A stretch of 63,271 bases of DNA. Origin: Mesorhizobium sp. B2-4-3. Lineage in GTDB: Bacteria > Pseudomonadota > Alphaproteobacteria > Rhizobiales > Rhizobiaceae. The stretch is from contig NZ_VFVL01000034.1 in NCBI RefSeq assembly GCF_006442815.1, positions 1 through 63,271 on the forward strand. Reading direction: 5' to 3'. This document shows positions 15,531 through 23,819 of the stretch, one piece after another. Under the pieces are notes generated by a model. The model was not told the origin of the DNA and searched no databases. It saw only the letters and a program-made list of their open reading frames with translations. The stretch's first letter is position 1. Each line of letters opens with the position of its first letter. A program made the position numbers and the translations under genes.

Positions 15531-16739
15531 TCAGACCGTCTTGAAGGCCAGCACCGCGTTGGTCCCGCCGAAGGCGAAACTGTTGCTGAGCGCCGCGCGC
15601 ACCTTGCGCTCGCGCGCCGTGTTCGGCGTCACGTCGAGGTCGCATTCCGGGTCCGGCTCGCGGTAGTTGGCGGTCGGAGGCACGATGCCGTCGCGGATCG
15701 CCATCACGCAGGCGATCATCTCCAGCCCGCCGGAAGCGCCGAGGCAATGCGCATGCATCGACTTGGTCGAGGACACCGAAAGCGAACGCGCATGCTCGCC
15801 GAAGACGCGCTTGATCGCCGCGGTTTCGATCTGGTCGTTGGCCTTGGTGCCGGTCCCGTGCGCGTTGAGGTAGTCGACATCTTCCGGATTGAGCCCGGCA
15901 TCCGCCAGGCAGAAACGCATGGCCGCTTCCGGCCCTTCCACGGTCGGCGCGACGATGTCGGAGGCATCGGCCGAAAGCCCGACGCCGGCGATCTCGGCCA
16001 AGATGGTGGCGCCGCGCGCCATCGCGTGATCGTAGCTTTCGAGCACCGCCATGCCGGCGCCTTCGCCCAGCACCAGGCCGGCTCGATCGGCCGAGAACGG
16101 CCGACAGGTGTCGGGCGAAAGCACCCTAAGCGCCTCCCAGCCCTTCAGCACGCCCCACACCAGCGGCGCTTCGGTGCCGCCGGCGACCATCACGTCGGCG
16201 CGGCCGAGCCTGATCTGGTCGACGGCCGAGGAAATCGCATGGTTGGCGGACGAGCAGGCCGAAGTGGCGCCGAAGACAGGGCCGCGCAGCCCGAGCGTCA
16301 TGCTGACCTGGCCGGCGGCCGCGCCCGGCATCACTTTTGGCACGGTGAAGATGGCGGCGCGGTTGCGCCCCTCGAGCAGAATGGCGCGGTAATTCTCTTC
16401 GATGGTCTCGAAGCCCGCGACGCCGATGCCGACGATTGCGCCCATCCGGTAGGTGTTGTCGGCATGGGCCGTCAATCCGGACTGCCTCATGGCCTCGCGC
16501 GCGGCGATCACCGCCAGCAGGCTGAAGCGGTCCATCGACACGACCTGCTTGCGGTCGATGCCATGGTCCGGCAATTCCTTGATCTCGCAGCCGGTCTTGA
16601 CCTTGAGGTCGTGCAGCGACGGGTTGTCGATAGGGCCGATGGCCGACCGGCCGGCGCGCATGGCCTCCCACATCGCCGGCACACCGTTGCCAAGCCCGCA
16701 AATCCCGCCAATGCCGGTGATGACGACGCGTTTTTGCAT
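15531..16739 (-). CDS. beta-ketoacyl-[acyl carrier protein] synthase, FabF/NodE-like
   Basis: A 402-residue condensing enzyme with the Cys-His-His triad: C162 in TSACSSANH, H294 in NAHGTGTKAND and H331 in KSMHAHCLGASG, plus the C-terminal NSFAFGGTNA. It would elongate an acyl chain on an ACP in the cytoplasm. It is transcribed with the dedicated ACP gene just upstream (4-bp gap), an arrangement like nodF-nodE. A specialised fatty-acyl product, such as for a lipopolysaccharide, signal or membrane lipid, is therefore more likely than bulk FabF function. The KSMHAH segment differs slightly from the usual KSxxGH. Confidence 0.88.
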   Translation of the reverse strand: MQKRVVITGIGGICGLGNGVPAMWEAMRAGRSAIGPIDNPSLHDLKVKTGCEIKELPDHGIDRKQVVSMDRFSLLAVIAAREAMRQSGLTAHADNTYRMGAIVGIGVAGFETIEENYRAILLEGRNRAAIFTVPKVMPGAAAGQVSMTLGLRGPVFGATSACSSANHAISSAVDQIRLGRADVMVAGGTEAPLVWGVLKGWEALRVLSPDTCRPFSADRAGLVLGEGAGMAVLESYDHAMARGATILAEIAGVGLSADASDIVAPTVEGPEAAMRFCLADAGLNPEDVDYLNAHGTGTKANDQIETAAIKRVFGEHARSLSVSSTKSMHAHCLGASGGLEMIACVMAIRDGIVPPTANYREPDPECDLDVTPNTARERKVRAALSNSFAFGGTNAVLAFKTV

Positions 16740-16743
16740 GCAG

Positions 16744-16998
16744 TCAGGCTTTTTTCGCGATCAGCTCGCGAACTGCCTCGACCATGTCGCCGACGTTCTT
16801 GAGATTGCTCCAGGCATCGACCGTGTTCATTTCGATCTCGATGCCGTATTTTTCCTCGAGATCGAAAATGATCTCGGTCAGCTCCAGCGAATGGATGCCG
16901 AGCGTGCCGAGATCGGTGCTGGCGGTGATTTCCTCGCCGCCGGTATCGGCATGTGCCTTGATCTTTTCGATGATCTCGGTCGTCAGCTGGTCAGCCAT
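16744..16998 (-). CDS. acyl carrier protein, NodF-like, with HSL instead of DSL attachment motif
   Basis: An 84-residue acidic acyl carrier protein. The 4'-phosphopantetheine site is S37 in GIHSLELTE, where the normally conserved Asp before Ser is His. Helix II (ELTEIIFDLEEKYGIEI) is typical. It lies directly upstream of, and is probably co-transcribed with, the FabF/NodE-like synthase, so the pair should make a special acyl chain. Specialised rhizobial ACPs of this kind exist beside AcpP, NodF and AcpXL. Whether the His variant is modified by AcpS is an open question. Confidence 0.85.
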   Translation of the reverse strand: MADQLTTEIIEKIKAHADTGGEEITASTDLGTLGIHSLELTEIIFDLEEKYGIEIEMNTVDAWSNLKNVGDMVEAVRELIAKKA

Positions 16999-17194
16999 TC
17001 GGTTCCTTCCCTGTCGTTGCCCGACGCCAACTGATCAGCGCCCCTTTTTGATCCCCGGACCCAACAAACGCCGTTGCCCTTACCTCGCCAGGCACCGCGC
17101 GACCGCTCCAAGGTGGCTTCCCTCTATAGAAACCGAAACGATGTCAAGCAACAAGCGATATCGACAAAGCCGCCGGAGTGCTTAACCTGGGATC

Positions 17195-18082
17195 GTGGAC
17201 ATGATCGACGACACCTTGACATCCCAACCTGCCTCGCCCCTGGCGGCCCCTTCCTTGCCTGCCGCGCAACGTGTTGCCGGCCTAGGCAGGCTTTTCTGCG
17301 GCGAAAGCGGCGGCCGGACGCGTCTGCGGCGGCTTTACCAGGACGGATCGGCCAAGATCCGCCTGCCGGCGGTGCAAGGCGATCCGCTCGAGGCGGTGCT
17401 GATCAACACCGCCGGCGGGCTGACCGGCGGCGACCGCCTCGGCTGGATGATCGAGGTCGGCGCCGGCGCCTCCGCCGCCATCACCACCCAGGCCTGCGAG
17501 AAGGTCTATCGCGCCGCCGCCGACAGGGCCGAGACAAGCGTCCGCCTGCGGGTCGATCCGGGCGGCCGCTTGGCCTGGCTGCCGCAGGAAACCATCGTTT
17601 TCGACCGCGCCGCCTTCGCTCGCACGCTGGATGTCGAGCTTGGCGACGATGCCGAGGCATTGGTGCTCGAAGCCACGCTGTTCGGCCGGCTGGCGATGGG
17701 CGAGCGCACAACCAACGGCAGTTTCCATGACCGCTGGCGGGTCCGCCGGGGCGGCGCGCTGATCCATGCGGAGGATTTTCGCGTTGGGCCGGATATCGCG
17801 GCAACGCTGCGGCGGCCAGCGGCGGCCGGCGGCGCGCTTGCCGTCGCCACATTGCTGCTCGTTTCGCCGCAAGCCGAAAGCCTGCTGGAGCCGGCCCGCG
17901 CCATCATCGGCGATCCGGTCATCGGTGGTTGGGGCGGCGCCAGTTTCTGGCGCGTCGGCCGATCTGGCAAGCTTCTTGCGAGGCTTTGTGCCGGCGACGG
18001 CTACCAGCTCCGCAAGCGGCTGGTTCCGCTCGTCGAACTGCTCAATGGGCGGGCGGGCCTGCCTAAATTGTGGTCACTCTGA
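17195..18082 (+). CDS. ureD: urease accessory protein UreD
   Basis: A 295-residue UreD/UreH homologue, marked by INTAGGLTGGDRL near residue 70, ITTQACEKVYR, LAWLPQETIVF and the C-terminal WRVGRSGKLLARL block. UreD binds apo-urease and with UreF and UreG forms the complex that carbamylates the active-site lysine and inserts nickel, in the cytoplasm. The GTG at 17195 is followed two codons later by an ATG (17201); either may be the true start because the ribosome-binding site is weak. It begins the rightward urease cluster, with ureA 21 bp downstream. Confidence 0.93.
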   Translation: MDMIDDTLTSQPASPLAAPSLPAAQRVAGLGRLFCGESGGRTRLRRLYQDGSAKIRLPAVQGDPLEAVLINTAGGLTGGDRLGWMIEVGAGASAAITTQACEKVYRAAADRAETSVRLRVDPGGRLAWLPQETIVFDRAAFARTLDVELGDDAEALVLEATLFGRLAMGERTTNGSFHDRWRVRRGGALIHAEDFRVGPDIAATLRRPAAAGGALAVATLLLVSPQAESLLEPARAIIGDPVIGGWGGASFWRVGRSGKLLARLCAGDGYQLRKRLVPLVELLNGRAGLPKLWSL

Positions 18083-18103
18083 TTTCGATTGCCGGGACAT
18101 TGC

Positions 18104-18406
18104 ATGAACCTGACGCCGCGTGAAAAAGACAAGCTGCTCATCTCCATGGCGGCGATGGTGGCGCGCAAGCGGCTGGAGCGCGGCGTCAAGCTCAACCATC
18201 CCGAAGCCATCGCCCTGATCACCGACTTCGTCGTCGAAGGCGCGCGCGACGGCCGCCCGGTCGCGGACCTTATGGAGGCGGGCGCCCATGTCGTCACTCG
18301 CGCCCAGGTCATGGACGGCATCGCCGAGATGATCCACGACGTCCAGGTCGAGGCGACGTTTCCCGACGGCACCAAGCTGGTGACCGTGCACGAACCGATC
18401 AGGTGA
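18104..18406 (+). CDS. ureA: urease gamma subunit
   Basis: A 100-residue UreA, exactly the classical length, starting MNLTPREKDKL and containing VKLNHPEAIALITDF and GARDGRPVADLMEAG. It assembles with UreB and UreC into the trimer-of-heterotrimers that hydrolyses urea to ammonia and carbamate. An in-frame TTG five codons upstream was rejected because the ATG gives the conserved N-terminus. It is followed 12 bp later by the DUF1272 gene rather than directly by ureB. Confidence 0.97.
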   Translation: MNLTPREKDKLLISMAAMVARKRLERGVKLNHPEAIALITDFVVEGARDGRPVADLMEAGAHVVTRAQVMDGIAEMIHDVQVEATFPDGTKLVTVHEPIR

Positions 18407-18418
18407 GGAGAACGACCC

Positions 18419-18673
18419 TTGCTGGAGCTCAGGCCGAATTGCGAATGCTGCGACAAGGATCTGCCGCCGGAGGCGGCCGATGCGCTGATCTGCACCTTCG
18501 AATGCACCTTCTGCGCCGGCTGCGTGGACAATGTGCTGGGTGGCGTCTGCCCCAATTGCGGCGGCAATTTCGCGCCGCGACCGATCCGGCCGGCGGCCAA
18601 ATTGGTGAAATATCCGCCGTCGACCAAACGCGTGCTCAAGGCCGAAGGCTGCGGCCCGCGCAAGGCCGCTTGA
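18419..18673 (+). CDS. DUF1272 cysteine-rich protein in the urease cluster
   Basis: An 84-residue protein with a dense Cys pattern: NCECCDKDL, ICTFECTFCAGC and GVCPNCGG. This is the DUF1272 signature and predicts a structural zinc or other metal site. The start is TTG behind GAGGAG, 12 bp after ureA. The function is unknown. Its position between ureA and the nickel-permease gene hupE/ureJ allows a metal-handling role, but similar proteins also occur outside urease loci. Confidence 0.85.
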   Translation: MLELRPNCECCDKDLPPEAADALICTFECTFCAGCVDNVLGGVCPNCGGNFAPRPIRPAAKLVKYPPSTKRVLKAEGCGPRKAA

Positions 18674-18698
18674 TCAGGTCAATTGGAAAGGCAGAAAG

Positions 18699-19292
18699 AT
18701 GATCCCCGCTTCGACAAAACGCAGCACGCTTGCCGCGATCCTTTTCCTGGCAGCCGCCATGCCGGCCTACGCCCATGTCGGCGCAGGCTCCACCTCGTCC
18801 TTCGCCGCCGGCTTCGCGCACCCTCTGTCCGGCCTCGACCACATGACAGTCATGATCGCCGTCGGCTTGTGGGCGGCGCTGAAAGGTGGCAAGGCGGTTC
18901 TTGCCTGGCCGCTCGCCTTTGTCGGCGTGATGCTGGCCGGCGGCGTGCTCGGCATGCTGCATGTGCCGGTGCCCTTCGTCGAGCCGGGCATCCTCGCTTC
19001 CATGGTGGCGCTCGGCCTGCTGGTGGCGCTGGCGATCGACCTGCCGGTCTCGGCGGGGGTCGCCATCATCGGCCTGTTCGCGCTGTTCCACGGTCACGCC
19101 CACGGCACGGAAGTCGCCGAAAATGCCGGCGGGCTGGAATATATGGCGGGCTTTGCGATCACCACGGCGCTGCTCCACGGCGTCGGCATCGCGGCCGGTC
19201 TCGGGCTAGGCTCGCGTTTCCGCGGCCTGGCGCGCGTCGCCGGCGCTGCCTGCGCGGCGGTTGGCCTCGGCCTTGCCTTCGGCGTGCTGTGA
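18699..19292 (+). CDS. ureJ: HupE/UreJ family nickel transporter
   Basis: A 197-residue polytopic protein with a cleavable-looking N-terminus (LAAILFLAAAMPAYA-H) and about six membrane helices. Family markers are HPLSGLDHMTVMIAVG with the metal-binding HxxxxD-like motif, and LFHGHAHG with a second His cluster in a membrane helix. HupE/UreJ proteins take up Ni2+ for urease or hydrogenase. Placement between ureA and ureB supports nickel supply to urease, so the gene is called ureJ over hupE. Confidence 0.9.
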   Translation: MIPASTKRSTLAAILFLAAAMPAYAHVGAGSTSSFAAGFAHPLSGLDHMTVMIAVGLWAALKGGKAVLAWPLAFVGVMLAGGVLGMLHVPVPFVEPGILASMVALGLLVALAIDLPVSAGVAIIGLFALFHGHAHGTEVAENAGGLEYMAGFAITTALLHGVGIAAGLGLGSRFRGLARVAGAACAAVGLGLAFGVL

Positions 19293-19299
19293 GGGCGCG

Positions 19300-19605
19300 A
19301 TGATCCCCGGCGAAGTCATCACGGCCAAAGGCGACATCGAGCTCAACAAGGGGCTAACGACCGTCACGCTCAAGGTCGCCAACAGCGGCGACCGGCCGAT
19401 CCAGGTCGGCAGCCACTATCATTTCTTCGAGACCAATGAGGGCCTGAAATTCGACCGCGACCGCGCACGCGGCATGCGGCTCGACATCGCCGCAGGCACG
19501 GCCATGCGCTTCGAGCCCGGGCAGGAGCGCGACGTCACGCTGGTGCCGCTGGGCGGCAAGCGCGAGGTCTATGGCTTCCAGCTCAAGGTGATGGGCAAAT
19601 TGTGA
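19300..19605 (+). CDS. ureB: urease beta subunit
   Basis: A 101-residue UreB beginning MIPGEVITAKGDIELN, with VANSGDRPIQVGSHYHFFETN and RLDIAAGTAMRFEPG, all hallmark segments. The start was placed at the ATG giving this conserved N-terminus, 13 codons into the open frame and 7 bp after the ureJ stop. UreB forms the middle layer of the urease trimer. The catalytic partner ureC is not adjacent: two minus-strand genes and a repeat array lie between. Confidence 0.96.
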   Translation: MIPGEVITAKGDIELNKGLTTVTLKVANSGDRPIQVGSHYHFFETNEGLKFDRDRARGMRLDIAAGTAMRFEPGQERDVTLVPLGGKREVYGFQLKVMGKL

Positions 19606-19625
19606 GGTCCGCCGGCGCGCTCACA

Positions 19626-20105
19626 TCACTTCGGGGGCTTGGCGGCGGCATAGATGACGACCTTCCCCGGATTGTCGAACTCTACGGCGAGCACGTCCTC
19701 TGCCTGCACGCGCCGCGAATCGATCGCGTTGAAGAGCAAGGCGTTCGCCTCGATCTCCTGGCGCAGTTCGGCGACATCCTCCTGATGCTGCTTCACCTTG
19801 TTCTCTATCGCCGGCGGCGGCCCGCCTTCGCTGCGCGCCGCGTCGGTCAGGAAGACGATGTCGACCGTGTCGAGCTTGGTGGTCTTGCGCACCGTGCCGA
19901 TGTTGTCGCGGGTGCGGTCGATGGCCGTGATGACCTTTCCGGCTTCCGTCTTGGAGAGCGCTTCCTCCTGGCGGATGTCGGAATCGACGATTGCCGCGGC
20001 AGGCCTGTCGCTGTCCAGCGGCTGCGCCGCGAGTGCAACATGGGGCGCGGCCACGAAAAGCGTGGCGGCAACCACGAAACTCCATCTTGCAAGGCGGCTC
20101 GCCAT
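19626..20105 (-). CDS. secreted protein of unknown function, antisense within the urease cluster
   Basis: 159 residues with a clear Sec signal peptide (hydrophobic WSFVVAATLFVAAP, cleavage near ALA-AQ) and a small soluble domain rich in charged helices: RQEEALSKTEAGKVITAIDR, then VDIVFLTDAAR and KQHQEDVAELRQEIEANALL. The ATG follows AGGAG. The open frame continues upstream to 20306, but that extension is the translated 42-bp tandem repeat and is not believed coding. It is probably periplasmic, and I recognise no family. It faces ureB tail to tail with a 20-bp gap. Confidence 0.7.
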   Translation of the reverse strand: MASRLARWSFVVAATLFVAAPHVALAAQPLDSDRPAAAIVDSDIRQEEALSKTEAGKVITAIDRTRDNIGTVRKTTKLDTVDIVFLTDAARSEGGPPPAIENKVKQHQEDVAELRQEIEANALLFNAIDSRRVQAEDVLAVEFDNPGKVVIYAAAKPPK

Positions 20106-20169
20106 CGCTCGCTCCTGACTGAACTCGTGGCGGGGCGAAAACAGCGAAACGGTCCTGCCTGGCCGCAGG

Positions 20170-20295
20170 TTCCCTTCAAAAGCTGGCCGGCGGACCGCGA
20201 AGCGGCCCACATTCCCTTCAAAATATGGCTGGCGGACCGCAATGCGGCCCGCATTCCCTTCAAAATATGGTTGGCGGACCGCGAAGCGGCCCGCC
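20170..20295. repeat. three tandem copies of a 42-bp repeat
   Basis: Copies start at 20170, 20212 and 20254. Each begins TTCCCTTCAAAA and contains GGCGGACCGC-RAW-GCGGCCC, an internal hairpin (CCGC/GCGG). The 42-bp period is a multiple of three and stays open on the minus strand, giving a 14-residue repeat around VRQPYFEGN, but this lies upstream of the credible start of the neighbouring gene. It separates two genes for small secreted proteins and may act as an attenuator or be a slippage-prone minisatellite. Confidence 0.85.
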
Positions 20296-20306
20296 TGGGC
20301 GTGCAA

Positions 20307-20675
20307 TCAGCTTGCCTTCTTGGTGATCAGCGTCAGCGCGCCGTTGGGCTGCAGGCTGGCGGCGATCACCTGCGCCGAACTCACGCCCTTGGCTTCGAGG
20401 GCGGATTTCACCTTGGGCGTCGCGTCAATCGACTTGCGCAATGTCTGCAGGCCGGCATCGCCGCGCTGCGCCACGATCTGATTGACCTGCGTCTGCGCGT
20501 CCTTGGGCAGCTCGGTGATGTCGATCACGTTGACGCTCTGGATCGACGGTGCCGCGGGCTGAGTCTTCGGCGCGGTCGGCGCGGGGCTGGGCTGCGGCGT
20601 CGGCTGCTGCTGGGCATTGGCGGCGCCCGCCATCAACGTGGCGGCGGTTGCGGCGAGAAGTATCGCTTTGAGCAT
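20307..20675 (-). CDS. small secreted protein of unknown function
   Basis: 122 residues with a Sec signal peptide (MLKAILLAATAATLMAGAANA-QQ) followed by a Gln/Pro/Ala-rich linker and a C-terminal ~85-residue soluble part (SIQSVNVIDITELPKDAQTQ ... NGALTLITKKAS). The ATG at 20675 is supported by GGAAGGA and gives a normal signal peptide; the in-frame ATG five codons upstream is less likely. It is probably periplasmic. It is oriented against the urease genes and separated from ureC by a 167-bp divergent region. Confidence 0.7.
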   Translation of the reverse strand: MLKAILLAATAATLMAGAANAQQQPTPQPSPAPTAPKTQPAAPSIQSVNVIDITELPKDAQTQVNQIVAQRGDAGLQTLRKSIDATPKVKSALEAKGVSSAQVIAASLQPNGALTLITKKAS

Positions 20676-20842
20676 GGATATTCCTTCCATCGATTTGGCA
20701 AACGGTCGTTTTGGGCTGACCGGGGCACCTCAACCGCCAAATGGGAGCGCAAGGTGTCGCCGAGCGGGTCATTGCGTGACCATTGGGTGGCGACAATGTG
20801 CACCTCGCATTCATTCAACCTGAATTTCGGGAGCAATCGCTG

Positions 20843-22555
20843 ATGGCCAGGATAACCCGCGCCGCCTATGCCCAGATGTATGGACCGACGGTTGGCGACA
20901 AGGTGCGGCTTGCCGACACCGAGCTCTTCATCGAGGTGGAGAAGGATCTCACCGTTTATGGCGAGGAAGTGAAATTCGGCGGCGGCAAGGTCATCCGCGA
21001 CGGCATGGGCCAGAGCCAGGTGACGCGGGCCGGCGGCGCGGTCGATACCGTCATCACCAACGCGCTGGTCGTCGATGCGCTTACCGGCATCGTCAAGGCC
21101 GATATCGGCCTCAAGGACGGCCGCATCGCCGCGATCGGCAAGGCCGGCAATCCGGACACGCAAGCCGGCGTCACCATCATCATCGGGCCGGGCACGGAAA
21201 TCATCGCCGGCGAGGGCAAGATCCTGACGGCCGGCGGTTTCGACGCGCATATCCACTTCATCTGCCCGCAGCAGATCGAGGAAGCGCTGATGAGCGGCGT
21301 CACCACCATGCTTGGCGGCGGGACCGGCCCGGCGCACGGCACGCTGGCCACCACCTGCACGCCGGGACCGTGGCACATGGCGCGCATGATCCAGTCCTTC
21401 GACGCCTTCCCGATGAATATCGGCCTGTCCGGCAAGGGCAATGCGTCAAAGCCGGCAGCGCTCGAGGAAATGGTCTTGGCCGGCGCCTGCTCGCTGAAGC
21501 TGCATGAGGACTGGGGCACGACGCCCGCCGCCATCGACTGCTGCCTGTCGGTCGCCGACGACTATGACGTGCAGGTGATGATCCATACCGACACGCTGAA
21601 CGAATCGGGCTTCGTCGAGAATACCGTGGCGGCCATCAAGGGCCGCACCATCCACGCCTTCCACACCGAGGGCGCCGGCGGCGGCCACGCGCCCGACATC
21701 ATCAAGGTCTGCGGCCTGCCCAACGTCATCCCGTCCTCGACGAACCCGACCAGGCCCTACACGGTCAACACGCTGGCCGAGCATCTCGACATGCTGATGG
21801 TCTGCCACCATCTGTCGCCCTCGATCCCCGAGGACATCGCCTTTGCCGAAAGCCGCATCCGCAAGGAGACGATCGCGGCCGAGGACATCCTGCACGACAT
21901 CGGCGCCTTCTCGATCATCTCTTCCGACAGCCAGGCCATGGGCCGCGTCGGCGAGGTGGCGATCCGCTGCTGGCAGACCGCCGACAAGATGAAGCGCCAG
22001 CGCGGCGCGCTGCCGCAGGAAACCGGCGACAACGACAATTTTCGCGTCCGCCGCTACATCGCCAAATACACCATCAACCCGGCCATCGCGCACGGCCTGT
22101 CGAAGGAGATCGGCTCGATCACGGTCGGCAAGCGGGCGGATCTCGTGCTGTGGAATCCGGCCTTCTTCGGCGTCAAGCCGGAGATGGTGCTGGTCGGCGG
22201 CTCGATCGCGGCCGCTCCGATGGGCGACCCGAACGCCTCGATCCCGACGCCGCAGCCGATGCATTACCGGCCGATGTTCGGCGCCTATGGCAAGGCCTTG
22301 ACCAACTCCTCGGTGACCTTCGTTTCGAAGGCGGCGCTCGACGCCGGCCTGCAAGGCAGGCTGGGCGTCGACAAGGCGATGGTCGCGGTCGAGAACACGC
22401 GCGGCGGCATCGGTAAGCATTCCATGGTGCTGAACGACGCCACGCCGCATGTCGAGGTCGATCCCGAGACATACGAAGTGCGCGCCGACGGCGAGCTGTT
22501 GACCTGCGAACCGGCGACCGTGCTGCCGATGGCGCAGAGGTATTTCCTGTTTTGA
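20843..22555 (+). CDS. ureC: urease alpha (catalytic) subunit
   Basis: A 570-residue UreC with all catalytic residues. Nickel ligands are H136 and H138 (DAHIHF), the carbamylated K219 (LKLHEDWG), H248, H274 (HTEGAGGGH) and D362 (SSDSQAMG), and the flap has C321-H322 (MVCHHL). It hydrolyses urea in the cytoplasm. The ATG giving MARITRAAYAQMYGP was chosen. The length is typical. Its own promoter probably lies in the 167 bp upstream, since ureB is separated by two oppositely oriented genes. Confidence 0.98.
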   Translation: MARITRAAYAQMYGPTVGDKVRLADTELFIEVEKDLTVYGEEVKFGGGKVIRDGMGQSQVTRAGGAVDTVITNALVVDALTGIVKADIGLKDGRIAAIGKAGNPDTQAGVTIIIGPGTEIIAGEGKILTAGGFDAHIHFICPQQIEEALMSGVTTMLGGGTGPAHGTLATTCTPGPWHMARMIQSFDAFPMNIGLSGKGNASKPAALEEMVLAGACSLKLHEDWGTTPAAIDCCLSVADDYDVQVMIHTDTLNESGFVENTVAAIKGRTIHAFHTEGAGGGHAPDIIKVCGLPNVIPSSTNPTRPYTVNTLAEHLDMLMVCHHLSPSIPEDIAFAESRIRKETIAAEDILHDIGAFSIISSDSQAMGRVGEVAIRCWQTADKMKRQRGALPQETGDNDNFRVRRYIAKYTINPAIAHGLSKEIGSITVGKRADLVLWNPAFFGVKPEMVLVGGSIAAAPMGDPNASIPTPQPMHYRPMFGAYGKALTNSSVTFVSKAALDAGLQGRLGVDKAMVAVENTRGGIGKHSMVLNDATPHVEVDPETYEVRADGELLTCEPATVLPMAQRYFLF

Positions 22556-22616
22556 CCTTTAGGCCGCAAAGTCACCCGCCATTGGCTTAAGATCGAAAAC
22601 GGCGCATTATGCGAGT

Positions 22617-23111
22617 ATGAATAAAATTCAGATACAGCGTCGGCATAAGTCTACACCCATTGAGACGGACTACGCTCAGTGGTGCGCCGAGCAAGGCGCG
22701 CTGTTGCGCGAAGGTCGTCTCTCCGACCTCGATCGCGAGAATTTAGCGGAGGAGATCGAGAGCTTGGGGCGGAGTGACAAGAGGCAAATTGCGAACAGAC
22801 TTGGCACCTTGCTCCTGCATTTGCTCAAATGGGAATTCCAGGAGGAAATGCGCAAGACTGGCTGGTTACTCACCATCCGCGAACAACGGCATCAGATCAA
22901 AAAACTGATCGACGAGAGTCCGAGCCTGAAAGCGTATCCGCAAACTCAACTTGCTAGCGAATTTGAGTTTGCGCGGCTGAATGCAATTGACGAAACGGGC
23001 CTGCCCGGAAAGCATTTCCCGCTCGATTGTCCTTATCGAATCGCTGACGTTCTCGATCAGGATTTCCTCCCCGGCGCTCCGTGGTCGCCGGATCAACTCA
23101 CTCGCGGATAG
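22617..23111 (+). CDS. DUF29 family protein
   Basis: 164 residues with the DUF29 pattern: DYAQWCAEQGALLREGRLSD, LDRENLAEEIESLGRSDKRQ, LLLHLLKWEFQ and GWLLTIREQRHQI. DUF29 proteins are mostly alpha-helical and of unknown function, multi-copy in cyanobacteria and proteobacteria and sometimes linked to toxin-antitoxin-like or mobile contexts. It is downstream of ureC by 61 bp and has noticeably lower-GC codon use than ureC, which hints at later acquisition. Confidence 0.88.
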   Translation: MNKIQIQRRHKSTPIETDYAQWCAEQGALLREGRLSDLDRENLAEEIESLGRSDKRQIANRLGTLLLHLLKWEFQEEMRKTGWLLTIREQRHQIKKLIDESPSLKAYPQTQLASEFEFARLNAIDETGLPGKHFPLDCPYRIADVLDQDFLPGAPWSPDQLTRG

Positions 23112-23180
23112 GGACGCGGGTTCCCCGATGGTCCAGATGCCGCATAAGCGGCCCACCATAAGCCCGCATTGTGATTATGC

Positions 23181-23774
23181 ATGCCCACCGAAATCGCCTC
23201 TCCCCACGACATCTTCCCGCATATCCGCATCGTCATGGGCATGGTGATCGGCCTCGGCGTCACGCGGCTGCTTTCGGGAACCGCCCGCATCGTCCAGCAC
23301 CCCGGCCAATACCGCATCTACGCGGTGCATCTCGCCTGGGTCGCCTCGGTGCTGCTGATGCTGGTGCATTTCTGGTGGTGGGAGTTCGGCCTCTACGCCA
23401 TCGAGAACTGGACCTTCGGCAAATACCTTTTCATCATCTTCTACGCCATCACGCTGTTCCTGCTCTGCGCGCTGCTGTTCCCGGATTCGATGCTCGACTA
23501 CACCTCCTACGAGGATTATTTCTACTCGCGCCGCGCCTGGTTCTTTGGCCTGCTCGGCGCGACTTATCTGCTCGACGTCGTCGACACTTTGCTGAAGGGG
23601 CCGGAGCATTTCGCCCGCTTCGGCAACGAATATCTGTTCCGCACGCCGGTCTTCGTCGCGCTCTGCGTCGCAGCTATCCTGGTCCGCGACCGCCGCTTCC
23701 ACGTTGCCTTCGTGGCGGCGACGCTGATCTACCAGATATCGTTCATCCTGCGGCTGTTCGACACCATCGTCTGA
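23181..23774 (+). CDS. multi-pass membrane protein of unknown function
   Basis: 197 residues with about six predicted membrane helices, including VMGMVIGLGVTRLLSG, LAWVASVLLMLVHFWWWEFG, YLFIIFYAITLFLLCALLF and FVALCVAAILV. No transporter or enzyme motif was recognised. The conserved-looking aromatic/Trp cluster and the GLGVTRLLSGTARI segment occur in rhizobial hypothetical proteins. It lies between ureC and ureE but shows no specific link to urease. Confidence 0.75.
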   Translation: MPTEIASPHDIFPHIRIVMGMVIGLGVTRLLSGTARIVQHPGQYRIYAVHLAWVASVLLMLVHFWWWEFGLYAIENWTFGKYLFIIFYAITLFLLCALLFPDSMLDYTSYEDYFYSRRAWFFGLLGATYLLDVVDTLLKGPEHFARFGNEYLFRTPVFVALCVAAILVRDRRFHVAFVAATLIYQISFILRLFDTIV

Positions 23775-23819
23775 GCGTTCGCGATGCGGTAGGGTTCTCG
23801 GAAAGGCAAGAGTTCAACC

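Noticed and set aside
16999..17194. NtrC/sigma54 promoter for ureD
   Set aside because: No TGGCAC-N5-TTGC-type sequence is present. The nearest, AGGCACCGCGCG, lacks the -12 element.
20170..20295. CRISPR-like array
   Set aside because: The three 42-bp copies are directly adjacent without unique spacers, and no cas genes are present.
20106..20306. N-terminal extension of the secreted protein gene at 19626-20105
   Set aside because: The extension is the translated tandem repeat and would bury the signal peptide. The ATG at 20105 has AGGAG and a perfect Sec signal.
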